Origin: Acidimicrobiales bacterium
GTDB lineage: Bacteria > Actinomycetota > Acidimicrobiia > Acidimicrobiales > Aldehydirespiratoraceae
Length of the DNA: 64,000 nucleotides
NCBI GenBank assembly: GCA_029246685.1
Contig: JAQWMR010000016.1
Coordinates: forward strand, 186,001 to 250,000
Reading direction: 5' to 3'
The notes below the pieces were generated by a model, which worked only from the letters and a program-made list of their open reading frames with translations, had not been told where the DNA came from and ran no database searches. The stretch's first letter is position 1. Each line of letters starts with the position of its first letter. The position numbers and the translations under genes are program-made. Below are positions 1 through 8,428 of this stretch, piece after piece.

Positions 1-321
1 GGAGGCGCGCGCAGACCGGGCTAGCACGTCGGACAGACGGTCAGCCGCGGTGCCTTCGGCGGGCGGCTCGGACTGGATCTGGCGTCGCAGCAGGTGCACC
101 CAGCCACTCAGCCCTGCGAGTAGGAGGTCGTCCTTGCTCTTGAAGTAGCGGTAGATGGTGCCGAGTGAGACGTCCGCTCGTTCGGCGACCGCTCGCATCT
201 GGACGGCCTCGTAGCCGCCCTCCGCCGCCATGTTCATCGCCGCTTCCACGATGCGGATACGGCGCGCCGCTTTCCCCTCGGCGCCCCGAGGTGTCGTGCT
301 GGGATCAGCGGCTGCGGGCAT
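1..321 (-). CDS. TetR-family regulator, KstR-like N-terminal part (cut by window edge)
   Basis: Only the first 107 codons lie in the window; the frame runs off the left edge without a stop. Residues about 17-65 form a TetR helix-turn-helix: the stretch YEAVQMRAVAERADV followed by GTIYRYFKSKDDLL. From memory this is very close to mycobacterial KstR, the repressor of cholesterol and lipid catabolism genes, so a role in lipid-degradation control is a reasonable inference. The ligand-binding domain is not visible, so the inducer cannot be judged. ATG at 321 was chosen because it gives a short N-terminal tail before the HTH. Confidence 0.8.
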   Translation of the reverse strand, partial: MPAAADPSTTPRGAEGKAARRIRIVEAAMNMAAEGGYEAVQMRAVAERADVSLGTIYRYFKSKDDLLLAGLSGWVHLLRRQIQSEPPAEGTAADRLSDVLARSARAS

Positions 322-382
322 CGTGTCGCATTGTGGTGGACGTCGCTCGGATCCGTGAAATCCATGGCCATTGGCTCAGCAC

Positions 383-388
383 TACGCT
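383..388 (+). promoter_or_regulatory. TACGCT box, probable leaderless promoter of the Crp-like gene
   Basis: TACGCT ends 6 bases before the ATG at 395, with no Shine-Dalgarno sequence between them. This is the recurrent arrangement of the window and fits a -10 box for a leaderless transcript. Confidence 0.5.
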
Positions 389-394
389 GCGGGC

Positions 395-1041
395 ATGAAC
401 GGCGGTTTTCTCGATGTGCTCGGCCCGGCGGCACCGGCCTGGCGCCAGCAAATGGTGCGTCGGCGCTACGGCCGCGACGAGCCGATCATGCACGAAGGCG
501 AGTCCGGCGACACCTTCCACGTGATCGAGAAGGGTCGCGTCCTCGTGGAGGTCTCGACCGCGCGCTGCGACGTCGCCGCGCTTGCGGTCCGGGGGCCCGG
601 CAGGTGCTCGGCGAGCTCGCGATCGTCGGTGCGGGACGTCTGACAGCGAAGGTGACAGCACTCGAGCCCACCGAGACGCTGTCCCTCACGCAGACGACAC
701 TCGACGAGCTGCGCCGGGCCGACCCGAGCGTCGACCATCGCCTGCTGGAGATTATCGCCGCCAAGCTCCAGGAGACGATGGATCAGCTCATGGAAGTCCT
801 CTTCATCCCTGTGGAGACCCGGGTCCTGCCGGTCGTGCTGCGCCTCGCAGACGCGTTCGACAGCGGCGCGCGCCCGGTCGTCGTACGAGTGCGCCAGGAA
901 GACATCGCGGCGATGACCGGCACTCGTCGCCAGACAGCAAACCGCCCCCTCAAAGCCGCGGAGGCCGAGGGGGCGATCGTGGTCGGGCGGGGCCGGGTCG
1001 AGATTCTCGACCGAGACCCGCTCGAACGACTGGCTCGCTAG
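395..1041 (+). pseudogene. Crp/Fnr-family regulator interrupted by a one-base frameshift
   Basis: The first ~68 codons encode a cyclic-nucleotide-binding fold (MHEGESGDTFHVIEKGRV). The continuation, GQVLGELAIVGAG, the dimerisation helix and a Crp-type winged HTH (EDIAAMTGTRRQTANR) lie in the next frame up to the stop at 1041. Restoring one base near 600, in a run of G and C, joins them as GPGQVLGEL, the expected conserved turn, and gives a ~216-residue full-length protein. Either a recent null mutation or an assembly indel in a homopolymer-like run. Start ATG 395 follows a TACGCT box; an in-frame ATG at 371 is an alternative. It converges on the flotillin gene with a 4-base gap. Confidence 0.75.
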
Positions 1042-1045
1042 CCGG

Positions 1046-2359
1046 TCAGTCTTCCGGTGCCGGCGGCGGAGGCGGGGGGAGCTCCGAAGGAGCAGCGACC
1101 TCGTCATCGTCGGGCCGCATCGTCTTCAGGATGTCGACGCCGGTTGCGGCCTCGATCTGCTCGCTGAGGCTGACGACCGCACCGGGAAGTTGCGCCACGA
1201 GGCCAGGGATACCCCCGCCGCCGGCGCCGCCGCCCGTATCGACCACGGCGACGCGGTCGATGTCGATGTTGTTGACCGTTGACGTGATCTTGTCCACGAG
1301 GTCAGGGAGCATGTTGAGCACGAAGATCCGCTGACCGTCGTCGCCGGCGGCCTGGTATTGCTCGGTGAGCCGACGGAAGACATCGACCTGCGCCTTGCCG
1401 TCCTCGATGATCTTCGCCGCCTCGGCCTGCGCCCGAAGCTGCATCGCCTCGAGGTTCGCCTTGGCCGGGATGACCACATTGGCTTCGAGGCGACGGCGCT
1501 CCAGCTCGATGCGCTGCTCCTCGAGCTCCTGCTCAGCGGTGGCGCGGGCGATGTCGCCGGCAACCGACGCTTCCTCTTCCTTGGCGCGAGCGACGGCGTC
1601 GAGCTCGGCGGTGCGCACTCGCAGCTGGTTCTGCTCCTCGACGATGTTCTTGTCGGCGACAACGGAAGCGATCTGGGCCAGCTCCCGGGCGTGAGCCTCT
1701 GCCTGCTCGGACTCGGCCATCCGGTTGGCCTCGGCCACACGGGCTTCCTTCACGACCTCAGCGGTGAGTCGACGACCGACCGAATCGAGGTACTGGTTGT
1801 CGTCCGTGACGTTCTGGATCTTCATGACGTCGAGCTCGAGGCCCAGCGTCTTGATGTCGTCGTCCGCCTCGTCGATCAGCTGATGGGAGAACTTCAAGCG
1901 ATCCTCGTTGACCTCCTCGGGCGAAAGTGTGGCGAGCACACCGCGGAGGTTGGCCTCGAGGGTCTCCTTGGCGATCTGCCCGATCTGGTTATGCGGCACG
2001 TGGAGGAATCGTTCCGCCGCGTTCTCCAGCAGCCCCTCCTTGGAGGACACCTTCACGTTGGCGATGCCCTGCACGTTCAGAGGGATCGTGCCCTTAGAAT
2101 AGGCGTTGGTGACCGAGACCTCGAGCGGGATGGTGTTGAGATCCATCCACGCCACCTTCTCGATGAGCGGAATCCGGATGGTCCGTCCACCCTTGAGGAT
2201 CCGGTAGCCAACGGTCCGGCCGTCAGACAGCGTCCGCCTCTTGCCGGTGATCACTGCCACTCGGTTGGGCGGACAGATGACGATGAGCGAACTGACGATC
2301 GCGATCATCAACAGGAACGCGACCAGAACCACCACCGCCGCACCAATAAAGATCTCCAT
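1046..2359 (-). CDS. Flotillin / SPFH-domain membrane scaffold protein
   Basis: 437 residues. One N-terminal membrane helix (about 4-28, FIGAAVVVLVAFLLMIAIV), an SPFH/band-7 domain (about 30-190), then a long Ala/Glu-rich coiled coil (about 200-340, repeated EA and ARAKEEE blocks) typical of flotillins, a Gly-rich hinge (GGGAGGGGIPG) and a Pro-rich acidic tail. Flotillins organise functional membrane microdomains. An SD (GGAGG, 9 bases before ATG) supports the start. It lies 63 bases downstream of an NfeD-type gene, the classic bacterial NfeD-flotillin operon, which strengthens both calls. It is not the same subfamily as the shorter SPFH protein at 30677. Confidence 0.93.
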   Translation of the reverse strand: MEIFIGAAVVVLVAFLLMIAIVSSLIVICPPNRVAVITGKRRTLSDGRTVGYRILKGGRTIRIPLIEKVAWMDLNTIPLEVSVTNAYSKGTIPLNVQGIANVKVSSKEGLLENAAERFLHVPHNQIGQIAKETLEANLRGVLATLSPEEVNEDRLKFSHQLIDEADDDIKTLGLELDVMKIQNVTDDNQYLDSVGRRLTAEVVKEARVAEANRMAESEQAEAHARELAQIASVVADKNIVEEQNQLRVRTAELDAVARAKEEEASVAGDIARATAEQELEEQRIELERRRLEANVVIPAKANLEAMQLRAQAEAAKIIEDGKAQVDVFRRLTEQYQAAGDDGQRIFVLNMLPDLVDKITSTVNNIDIDRVAVVDTGGGAGGGGIPGLVAQLPGAVVSLSEQIEAATGVDILKTMRPDDDEVAAPSELPPPPPPAPED

Positions 2360-2422
2360 TACTCCATACCTCCCGCGCCAACGCGCTCTTCAATACCCGG
2401 CCGAGGTGGCCGGCGTCGCGGG

Positions 2423-2956
2423 TCACTCGAGCTCATAATCCGGTCCGAGAGGAGCGACAAGCGCCACCCCACCCTCGATCCGAACGACAACGACACGTTC
2501 GCCGGCATCGATGGTGGACCCACCTGCCGGCGAAGCCGTCATCTGCTCGCGTGCCCCCGCGATGTCGAGAATGATCTTTCCCCGGTGGTCGCGACTGACC
2601 GGCAGCGCGACCTGCGCGATTGTGCCTTCGAGCTCATAATCGGCGACCTCGCTCGACGCATCGTCGGCACCCGCCCACCGCAGCAACGCACCGCTCGCCC
2701 AGCCTCCGCCGACCGCGACGATGAGCGCGAGAACAAAAGTGAACACGACCGCCGTGTCCGTCCACTGACCGACGAGTCCGATGGCGCCGAAGACGGCCAT
2801 GAAGACCGCGATCGCGCTGAGCGGGATCGCGATGAGCGGCCCCTCGCCGTCGACGTCGAGGCTGAGGCCGTCGCCTCCGTCGGCATCGCCGCCTATGGCC
2901 ATCCACACCAGTAGCGGAAGACCCACGATCAAACAGAAGAGATAAAGCCCGGTCAT
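2423..2956 (-). CDS. NfeD-like membrane protein, flotillin partner
   Basis: 177 residues: an N-terminal helix (LYLFCLIVGLPLLVWMAI), an acidic loop (GGDADGGDGLSLDVDGEG), two further membrane helices (about 42-63 and 68-95), and a C-terminal OB-like beta domain (about 105-177) ending in a valine-rich barrel. This is the layout of YuaF/NfeD proteins that act with flotillins in membrane microdomains. First gene of the pair. The ATG at 2956 follows a GGAAGGAA purine stretch almost touching the start, and a TACGTT box lies 12 bases upstream. It is divergent from the dehydrogenase at 3017 across 60 bases. Confidence 0.85.
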   Translation of the reverse strand: MTGLYLFCLIVGLPLLVWMAIGGDADGGDGLSLDVDGEGPLIAIPLSAIAVFMAVFGAIGLVGQWTDTAVVFTFVLALIVAVGGGWASGALLRWAGADDASSEVADYELEGTIAQVALPVSRDHRGKIILDIAGAREQMTASPAGGSTIDAGERVVVVRIEGGVALVAPLGPDYELE

Positions 2957-3003
2957 TTCCTTCCAACCAACGTAGTACGGAATGGCGTCCCCGTACCCGC
3001 GGG

Positions 3004-3009
3004 TACGCT
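3004..3009 (+). promoter_or_regulatory. TACGCT box before the 2-hydroxyacid dehydrogenase
   Basis: TACGCT followed by 7 bases and the GTG start at 3017; no SD sequence. Probable -10 of a leaderless promoter in the 60-base divergent gap. Confidence 0.5.
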
Positions 3010-3016
3010 CCGGCCC

Positions 3017-3964
3017 GTGAGCGACCAGGAAACCCGCGTCATCAACAACCTCGGCATGGATCTGCCGGAAACGATCACGGATCTTCCGGGCATCCGGATC
3101 ACCACAATCGGGCCCCAGGACGAGGTCCCGGCGAACCTCACCGCCGACGTCGTCTATTCACACGTGTGGGGTTCGCCCAACCTTCCGCAGCTCCTCACCC
3201 GCGGCGTTCGCTGGGTGCAGGTTATGGGCGTCGGGGTGGACCGATTCCCGCTCGACATCCTCGGCGAGGATCAGATCCTCGCCTGCGCCCGCGGCGCCAC
3301 GGCGATCCCGATCGGCGAGTTCGCCGTCGCGGCGATGATGAGTCACGCGAAGGCGATGCCTCAGGTGTGGATCGACGACATTCCCGAGGGTGGCTGGTTC
3401 AGCGATCAGCGCATCTCCGGGCTCTTCGGAAAGACGGTCGTGATCGTTGGCGTCGGTGGCATCGGTAGCCACGTGGCGTCGCTCTGTCTCGCGTTCGGGA
3501 TGCGGGTCATCGGCGTGCGCCGCCGCGACCTCCCCTCGCCGATCAACGGCATGGAGATCGCCACTGATCTCGCAGCGGTGATCGGCGACGCCGACCATCT
3601 CGTGCTCGCGGCACCGGCCACCGCCGACAGCGAGCACCTCGTCGACGCGGCAGCGCTCGGCGCCGCGACTCCTGGCCTCCACATCGTGAACGTCGCCCGT
3701 GGCTCACTCATCGATCAGGACGCGCTGCGGGCCGCTCTCGATGACGACACCGTCGCCTGCGCCTCGCTCGACACGGTCACTCCGGAGCCACTTCCCGAGG
3801 GTCACTGGATGTTCGAACACCCGAGCGTGCGGCTCTCCCCCCATGTCTCGTGGGCGGGGCCGGGCTCGCGCACATCGATGATCGACGCGTTCATCGACAA
3901 CTACCACCGTTTCCGAGCCGGCGATGCGCTCGAGGGCGTCGTGGACCTCACACTGGGCTACTGA
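3017..3964 (+). CDS. D-isomer 2-hydroxyacid dehydrogenase, NAD-binding
   Basis: 315 residues, usual for the family. The Rossmann motif GVGGIGSHVA sits near residue 148; the catalytic triad is visible as Arg in NVARGSLID, Glu in the PEPLPEGH stretch and His in SPHVSW. These enzymes reduce 2-oxo acids to D-2-hydroxy acids, or the reverse, with NAD(P)H in the cytosol; the substrate cannot be told from sequence. GTG start chosen from the TACGCT box just upstream and because homology begins at once. It is followed 46 bases later by a cyclase-family hydrolase. Confidence 0.88.
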   Translation: MSDQETRVINNLGMDLPETITDLPGIRITTIGPQDEVPANLTADVVYSHVWGSPNLPQLLTRGVRWVQVMGVGVDRFPLDILGEDQILACARGATAIPIGEFAVAAMMSHAKAMPQVWIDDIPEGGWFSDQRISGLFGKTVVIVGVGGIGSHVASLCLAFGMRVIGVRRRDLPSPINGMEIATDLAAVIGDADHLVLAAPATADSEHLVDAAALGAATPGLHIVNVARGSLIDQDALRAALDDDTVACASLDTVTPEPLPEGHWMFEHPSVRLSPHVSWAGPGSRTSMIDAFIDNYHRFRAGDALEGVVDLTLGY

Positions 3965-3996
3965 GGACTGGGCTACTCAAGCCGCGGCGCAGGCCC

Positions 3997-4002
3997 TACG
4001 CT
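3997..4002 (+). promoter_or_regulatory. TACGCT box before the cyclase-family gene
   Basis: TACGCT then 8 bases then ATG 4011, no SD. It overlaps the end of the intergenic gap after the dehydrogenase stop. Confidence 0.5.
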
Positions 4003-4010
4003 CAGCGGCC

Positions 4011-4970
4011 ATGTCGTTCAACGCCTTCTTCCATGAGGTCGCCACCGAGGTCCGCAACTGGGGCCGTTGGGGCGACGATGACCGCATCGGCACCCTCAAC
4101 CACATCACCGACGAGGCTCGCGTGGCTGCGGCAGCGTCGGTCGAGCACGGCCGCGCCATCTCGCTCGCGATCGAGCTCAAGAACGACGGCGTCCAGATCG
4201 GCCAGATCCCCACCCGCATCAACCCGGTCCACGTGATGGGAACGATCGACCACCCCGACCTCGGCGACCCCGATGGCGACGCCATGGTTCCCCACTTCTC
4301 CGACGACATGGTCACCATGGGCCTCCAGGCCGCCACCCACTGGGACGGTCTTTCCCACGTGAGTTATGGCCACAAGCTCTACAACGGCATCCCGGCGTCC
4401 TCCATCACCGCCCGAGATGGTTCGACGGAGCTGGGCATCGAGCACGTTCGCACTCTCGTCGGCCGGGGTGTCCTCCTCGACATCGCTGGTTCGAAAGGGC
4501 TCGAACGCCTCGCCGACAACCACGAGGTGACCGGCGCCGATCTCGATGCCGCCGCAGAGTGGGCCGGCGTGGAGATCCAGGCCGGCGACATCGTGCTCAT
4601 CCGAACGGGCCGCATCCGGCTCTACTTCGAGCAGAGTGCAACGCAGTACACGATGGGCGAGGGAGGCGACGCGAGCAGCCCGGGCCCGGGAATCGATGCG
4701 GTCCGCTGGTTCCACCGCAACGACATCGCCGCCGCGGCCACAGATACCTACATGTTCGAGGTGTTCCCGGCTGCGGATTGGGACAACGTGCTCGGTGTGC
4801 ACTGCCTCGCGGTTGTCGACATGGGCTTCACGCAGGGCCAGAACTGGAACCTGGAGGAGCTCGCGACGGTCTGCCAGGAGTATGGCCGACACCACTTCCT
4901 GCTCGAAGCGACACCGGAACCGTTCGTCGGCGCGACCGGCGCGCCGGTCAATCCCATAGCGGTCTTCTGA
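4011..4970 (+). CDS. Cyclase-family metal hydrolase (kynurenine-formamidase fold)
   Basis: 319 residues. The metal-site motif appears as THWDGLSHV (about residues 107-115), a variant of the HxGTHxDxxxH signature; later VLIRTGRIR, the DTYMFEVFPA stretch and a C-terminal H-rich HHFLLEATP agree with the cyclase superfamily (Pfam Cyclase). Members hydrolyse amide or lactone bonds using Zn or Mn. The substrate is unknown here; in actinobacteria such genes are commonly annotated only as cyclase family protein. The start at 4011 lies 8 bases after a TACGCT box; the frame is open upstream but without family similarity. Confidence 0.8.
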   Translation: MSFNAFFHEVATEVRNWGRWGDDDRIGTLNHITDEARVAAAASVEHGRAISLAIELKNDGVQIGQIPTRINPVHVMGTIDHPDLGDPDGDAMVPHFSDDMVTMGLQAATHWDGLSHVSYGHKLYNGIPASSITARDGSTELGIEHVRTLVGRGVLLDIAGSKGLERLADNHEVTGADLDAAAEWAGVEIQAGDIVLIRTGRIRLYFEQSATQYTMGEGGDASSPGPGIDAVRWFHRNDIAAAATDTYMFEVFPAADWDNVLGVHCLAVVDMGFTQGQNWNLEELATVCQEYGRHHFLLEATPEPFVGATGAPVNPIAVF

Positions 4971-5051
4971 CCGTCCGGGCCTGACCGGCCTACTGCTTCC
5001 GTGCTATGAAGTTGCCCGCAACGCAGCCAGGGGGGCTGTCGGGAGGAAGTC

Positions 5052-5465
5052 ATGGCGCTGGTCGAGCAACTCGCAGAGATCGAACTCTTCTCCGAGCTTT
5101 CCAAGAAGGAACTCAAGAAGATCGCGTCGTTCATGACGCCGATCACCGTGAAGGCCGGACGTGATCTCACCGTCCAGGGGCAACCCGGGCGCGAGTTCAT
5201 GATCATCGCCGAGGGCAAGGCCACCGTTCGCCGCAACGGGCGGGTGCTCGCTCGCTACCAGCCGGGCGACTTCTTCGGTGAGCTCGCCGTCATCGCCGGT
5301 GTCCCCCGCACCGCAACGGTCACCGCCGACACCGACATGGTCGTCGAAGCACTGAACCGCCGCGAGTTCAGCTCGATGTTGGACGAGAGCCCCAAGCTCG
5401 CCAAGAAGATCCTCGCCGGTGCCGTCAAGCGCCTATACGAGATCGAAGAAGGCGTCGTCAAGTAG
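5052..5465 (+). CDS. Single-domain cyclic-nucleotide-binding protein
   Basis: 137 residues forming one cNMP-binding (Crp N-terminal) domain: LTVQGQPGREFMIIAEGKATV, then the phosphate-binding cassette FFGELAVIAGVPRTATVTA with Glu and Arg in place. There is no HTH, so it is probably a signalling or accessory domain protein rather than a DNA-binding regulator. A strong SD (GGGAGGAAG) lies just before ATG 5052, and a TATGAA box lies about 35 bases upstream, so unlike its neighbours this gene has a leadered transcript. Target unknown. Confidence 0.85.
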   Translation: MALVEQLAEIELFSELSKKELKKIASFMTPITVKAGRDLTVQGQPGREFMIIAEGKATVRRNGRVLARYQPGDFFGELAVIAGVPRTATVTADTDMVVEALNRREFSSMLDESPKLAKKILAGAVKRLYEIEEGVVK

Positions 5466-5481
5466 GCGGTATCGCTCCGCG

Positions 5482-6531
5482 ATGTCCAGTCATCCCGACG
5501 TCCGAGGCCTCGAGGTCGAGTCCGTCACCGACTGGCTGACAACAAACCTGGCGAGCGCGACCGCGCCGTTCCGGTTCGAGTTGATCGCGGCAGGTGGCTC
5601 GAATCTCACCTATCGGGTGACCGACGATGCCGGTCGGGTGGTCGCGCTACGGCGTCCGCCCGAGGGGCAGGGCCTGGCCACGGCCCATGACATGGACCGG
5701 GAGTGGCGGATCATGTCCGCCCTCGGCGCCGCCGGGGCCGTGCCCGTCCCGGAATGCCTCGCGCAATGCAACGATGCCGCGGTCACCGGAGCGCCGTTCT
5801 ACGTGATGTCGTTCGTCGACGGCCTCATCATCAGGGACACGAAGGACGCCGCGACACTCGACCGGGCGCAGGCCGAGATTGCGACGGCGTCGCTCATCGC
5901 GGCGCAGGTCGGGTTCCACACCCTCGACCTCGGCGCCGTGGGCCTGGGCGACCTCGGGCGCCACGACGGCTACGTGACCCGCCAACTCAAGCGATGGAGG
6001 ACTCAGATCGAGCGGGCGGACGCTCGACCCGTGCCGCTTCTCAATGACCTCCACACGAGGCTGGTCGCGGCGACGCCGCCTGAGCGAGCCCGCCCCGCTC
6101 TCGCTCACGGCGACTACCGCTTCGACAACGTGGTGCTCGGCGCCGACCTCGACGTCGCCGCAGTGCTCGATTGGGAACTCTGTACAACCGGCGACCCGAT
6201 CGCGGACTTCGCCTGGTCCGCTCAGTACTGGGCGGATCCGGGCGAGGACTTCACGTGGCTTGTGGATGCTCCAACGAGAGCACCCGCCTTCCCCCGCCGG
6301 GTAGAGGTGATCCGTCAGTACGAACAGGCGACAGGCTTCGATCTCTCCGACTTCGCCTTCTACGAGGCGTTCTCCTGGTGGAAGCACGCGTGCATCGTCG
6401 AGGGTGTGTATGCCCGCCGACTCCGCGGCGCCCAGGGAGGAATGACACAGTCCGGACCGCCGAGCGACATCGCTGGTCGGGTCGACATCATGCTCGAACG
6501 AGCTCACGAGCTCGTCGGCGCGATCGACTGA
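5482..6531 (+). CDS. APH/ACAD10-like phosphotransferase family protein
   Basis: 349 residues with a protein-kinase-like aminoglycoside-phosphotransferase fold: GGSNLTYRV nucleotide loop near residue 39, catalytic loop HGDYRFDN near residue 213, metal motif VLDWELCTTGDP near 232. This subfamily (like the N-terminal half of human ACAD10) often occurs with acyl-CoA dehydrogenases and is thought to phosphorylate small hydroxy-acyl substrates rather than antibiotics. Starts 16 bases after the cNMP-binding gene, so likely co-transcribed. I started at ATG 5482 because upstream codons lie inside the preceding gene. Confidence 0.85.
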   Translation: MSSHPDVRGLEVESVTDWLTTNLASATAPFRFELIAAGGSNLTYRVTDDAGRVVALRRPPEGQGLATAHDMDREWRIMSALGAAGAVPVPECLAQCNDAAVTGAPFYVMSFVDGLIIRDTKDAATLDRAQAEIATASLIAAQVGFHTLDLGAVGLGDLGRHDGYVTRQLKRWRTQIERADARPVPLLNDLHTRLVAATPPERARPALAHGDYRFDNVVLGADLDVAAVLDWELCTTGDPIADFAWSAQYWADPGEDFTWLVDAPTRAPAFPRRVEVIRQYEQATGFDLSDFAFYEAFSWWKHACIVEGVYARRLRGAQGGMTQSGPPSDIAGRVDIMLERAHELVGAID

Positions 6532-6542
6532 GGACGGCCGCC

Positions 6543-6548
6543 TAGGCT
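6543..6548 (+). promoter_or_regulatory. TAGGCT box before ribokinase
   Basis: TAGGCT plus 8 bases to ATG 6557; no SD. Leaderless-type promoter. Confidence 0.45.
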
Positions 6549-6556
6549 CGGCGGCC

Positions 6557-7459
6557 ATGGCACCCCCGGAAATCACCGTCGTCGGCAGCGCCAACCTGGA
6601 CCTGGTCGTCGAGGTCGATCGCGTCCCACTCGTCGGTGAGACGGTGCTCGGCGGCGACCTCACCCGAATCCCTGGCGGCAAGGGCGCCAATCAGGCCGTG
6701 GCCGCGGCCCGGCTCGGTCGCCGAGCGGCGATGATCGGCAGACTCGGCGCCGACGAGGGCGGCAGCATCCTGCGCGCTGCCCTCGAACGCAACGACATCG
6801 ACACAACGGCGTTGATGACCACCCGCGACACGCCGAACGGTGTAGCGATGATTGCCGTGGGCAACGATGGCGACAACAGCATCGTGGTCAGCCCCGGCGC
6901 GAACGGCCGCGTCACCCCCGCCGACATCTTGACCGCCGGCGAACTCGTGAGCGACGCCCAGATCGTTCTGTTGCAGCTGGAGATCCCGATGGCTGCAGTC
7001 GAAGCCGCCGCAGCGGTGGCGACCGGCACCGTCCTCCTGAACCCGGCCCCTGCCGCCGCGCTCCCGCCAGGCCTGCTCGAGCACGTCGACATCCTCGTGC
7101 CCAACCAGACCGAGCTCGCGGTGCTTGCTGACCACGACGGGCCCGTCGATGTCGAGACTGCGACCGCACTTGCCCGCGCGCTGCCGGTCGAGAACGTCAT
7201 CGTCACCCTCGGAGCTGCGGGGGCGATGGTCGTGACCCCCGACGAGAGCGTGCACGTTCCCGCTCCCGCCGTCACTCCCGTGGACACCACCGGCGCCGGC
7301 GATTCGTTCTGCGCGGCGGTGGCCGATGGGCTCGTACGAAGCCTCTCGCTCGTGGATGCGGTCACGTGGGCCGTCCAGGTCGGCGCGGCCACCACACTGC
7401 GCCCGGGAGCCCAGCCCTCGCTGCCAACGCCCACCGAGGTCGCTCAGCTCCTCGCCTGA
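6557..7459 (+). CDS. rbsK: Ribokinase (PfkB family)
   Basis: 300 residues. N-terminal PfkB signature GGKGANQAVAAARLG (about 36-50) and C-terminal signature DTTGAGDSFCAAVADG, whose Asp is the catalytic base. The order of motifs and length match ribokinases, which phosphorylate D-ribose to ribose-5-phosphate with ATP in the cytosol. The gene downstream is a nucleoside hydrolase that releases ribose, so the pair forms a nucleoside salvage module. A related sugar kinase (e.g. adenosine kinase) cannot be fully excluded. Confidence 0.87.
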   Translation: MAPPEITVVGSANLDLVVEVDRVPLVGETVLGGDLTRIPGGKGANQAVAAARLGRRAAMIGRLGADEGGSILRAALERNDIDTTALMTTRDTPNGVAMIAVGNDGDNSIVVSPGANGRVTPADILTAGELVSDAQIVLLQLEIPMAAVEAAAAVATGTVLLNPAPAAALPPGLLEHVDILVPNQTELAVLADHDGPVDVETATALARALPVENVIVTLGAAGAMVVTPDESVHVPAPAVTPVDTTGAGDSFCAAVADGLVRSLSLVDAVTWAVQVGAATTLRPGAQPSLPTPTEVAQLLA

Positions 7460-7484
7460 CGCTTCGCTCCGGGCCGCGTGGATC

Positions 7485-7490
7485 TACGCT
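7485..7490 (+). promoter_or_regulatory. TACGCT box before nucleoside hydrolase
   Basis: TACGCT plus 7 bases to ATG 7498. The short gap after ribokinase therefore carries its own probable leaderless promoter. Confidence 0.5.
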
Positions 7491-7497
7491 TGACGTC

Positions 7498-8427
7498 ATG
7501 GCGCGCGTGCGGATGCTCCTCGATTGTGATCCCGGGCTCGACGACGCCATCGCGCTCCTGATTGCGGCTCACCTCACCGATCTCGTCGGGATCACAACCG
7601 TCAATGGCAACGTCGGCATCGACCACACCACCCACAACGCGCTTGCGATCGCCCAGGTGGCACAGCTCGACGTCCCGATACACCGCGGTGCGGCCCGGCC
7701 TTACGTCAACGAGCCGATCGACGCTGCCTACGTGCACGGCGCCACCGGGCTCGGATCGGTTGAGGTACCCGACGTCACCGGCACCGTCGTGTCTGACGAC
7801 GCGGCGGGGTTCATCGTGGAGTCGGCCCGCTCGATTGCAGATCTCGAACTCGTGGCGGTCGGTCCGCTCACCAACATCGCCGACGCGGTCACCGCCGACC
7901 CGGACCTGCGGGGACGCCTCGGCGGCTTCACGATCATGGGCGGCGCGGCCGTCGGAGGCAACACCACCGCCACGTCGGAGTTCAACATCTGGGCCGACCC
8001 GGAAGCGGCCGACGTCGTCTTTCGCACCATGGCGCCGTTCACCATGGTAGGCCTCGACGTGACCCATCAGGTTCTGCTCGGTCCCGCCGAACGTGACCGC
8101 ATGCGAGCCGCAGCTACGCCCGCATCCTTGCTGGCGGCAGACCTCCTCGACTATGCCGTCGCTCGCGCTGGCGAACTGCGAGGAAGCGCAGGCGCACCCA
8201 TTCACGATGCATGCGCCGTGCTCGCCGTCACCCACCCGCACCTCTTCGCCGGTACCGACCATCCCGTGGAGGTCGAGCTCACCGGCACTCACACGCGCGG
8301 CATGACGGTGGTCGACGCACGGCCAATGGCGGAAACCGACCGCCCGATTCATGTGTTGCGCGACGCGGACTCCGCCGCCGCGATCGATGTGATCGTCGAG
8401 TCGGTTCTCGCTCTGGGATCCAGCTGA
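7498..8427 (+). CDS. Inosine-uridine-preferring nucleoside hydrolase
   Basis: 309 residues. Calcium-binding signature DCDPGLDDA (residues 9-17), the NGNVGIDHTTHNA stretch, the EFNIWADPEAA motif and a C-terminal HDACAV with the expected His/Asp. These enzymes cut the N-glycosidic bond of purine or pyrimidine nucleosides to free base and ribose. Ribose would feed the ribokinase encoded just upstream. The length fits the family. Confidence 0.92.
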   Translation: MARVRMLLDCDPGLDDAIALLIAAHLTDLVGITTVNGNVGIDHTTHNALAIAQVAQLDVPIHRGAARPYVNEPIDAAYVHGATGLGSVEVPDVTGTVVSDDAAGFIVESARSIADLELVAVGPLTNIADAVTADPDLRGRLGGFTIMGGAAVGGNTTATSEFNIWADPEAADVVFRTMAPFTMVGLDVTHQVLLGPAERDRMRAAATPASLLAADLLDYAVARAGELRGSAGAPIHDACAVLAVTHPHLFAGTDHPVEVELTGTHTRGMTVVDARPMAETDRPIHVLRDADSAAAIDVIVESVLALGSS

Positions 8428-8428
8428 C

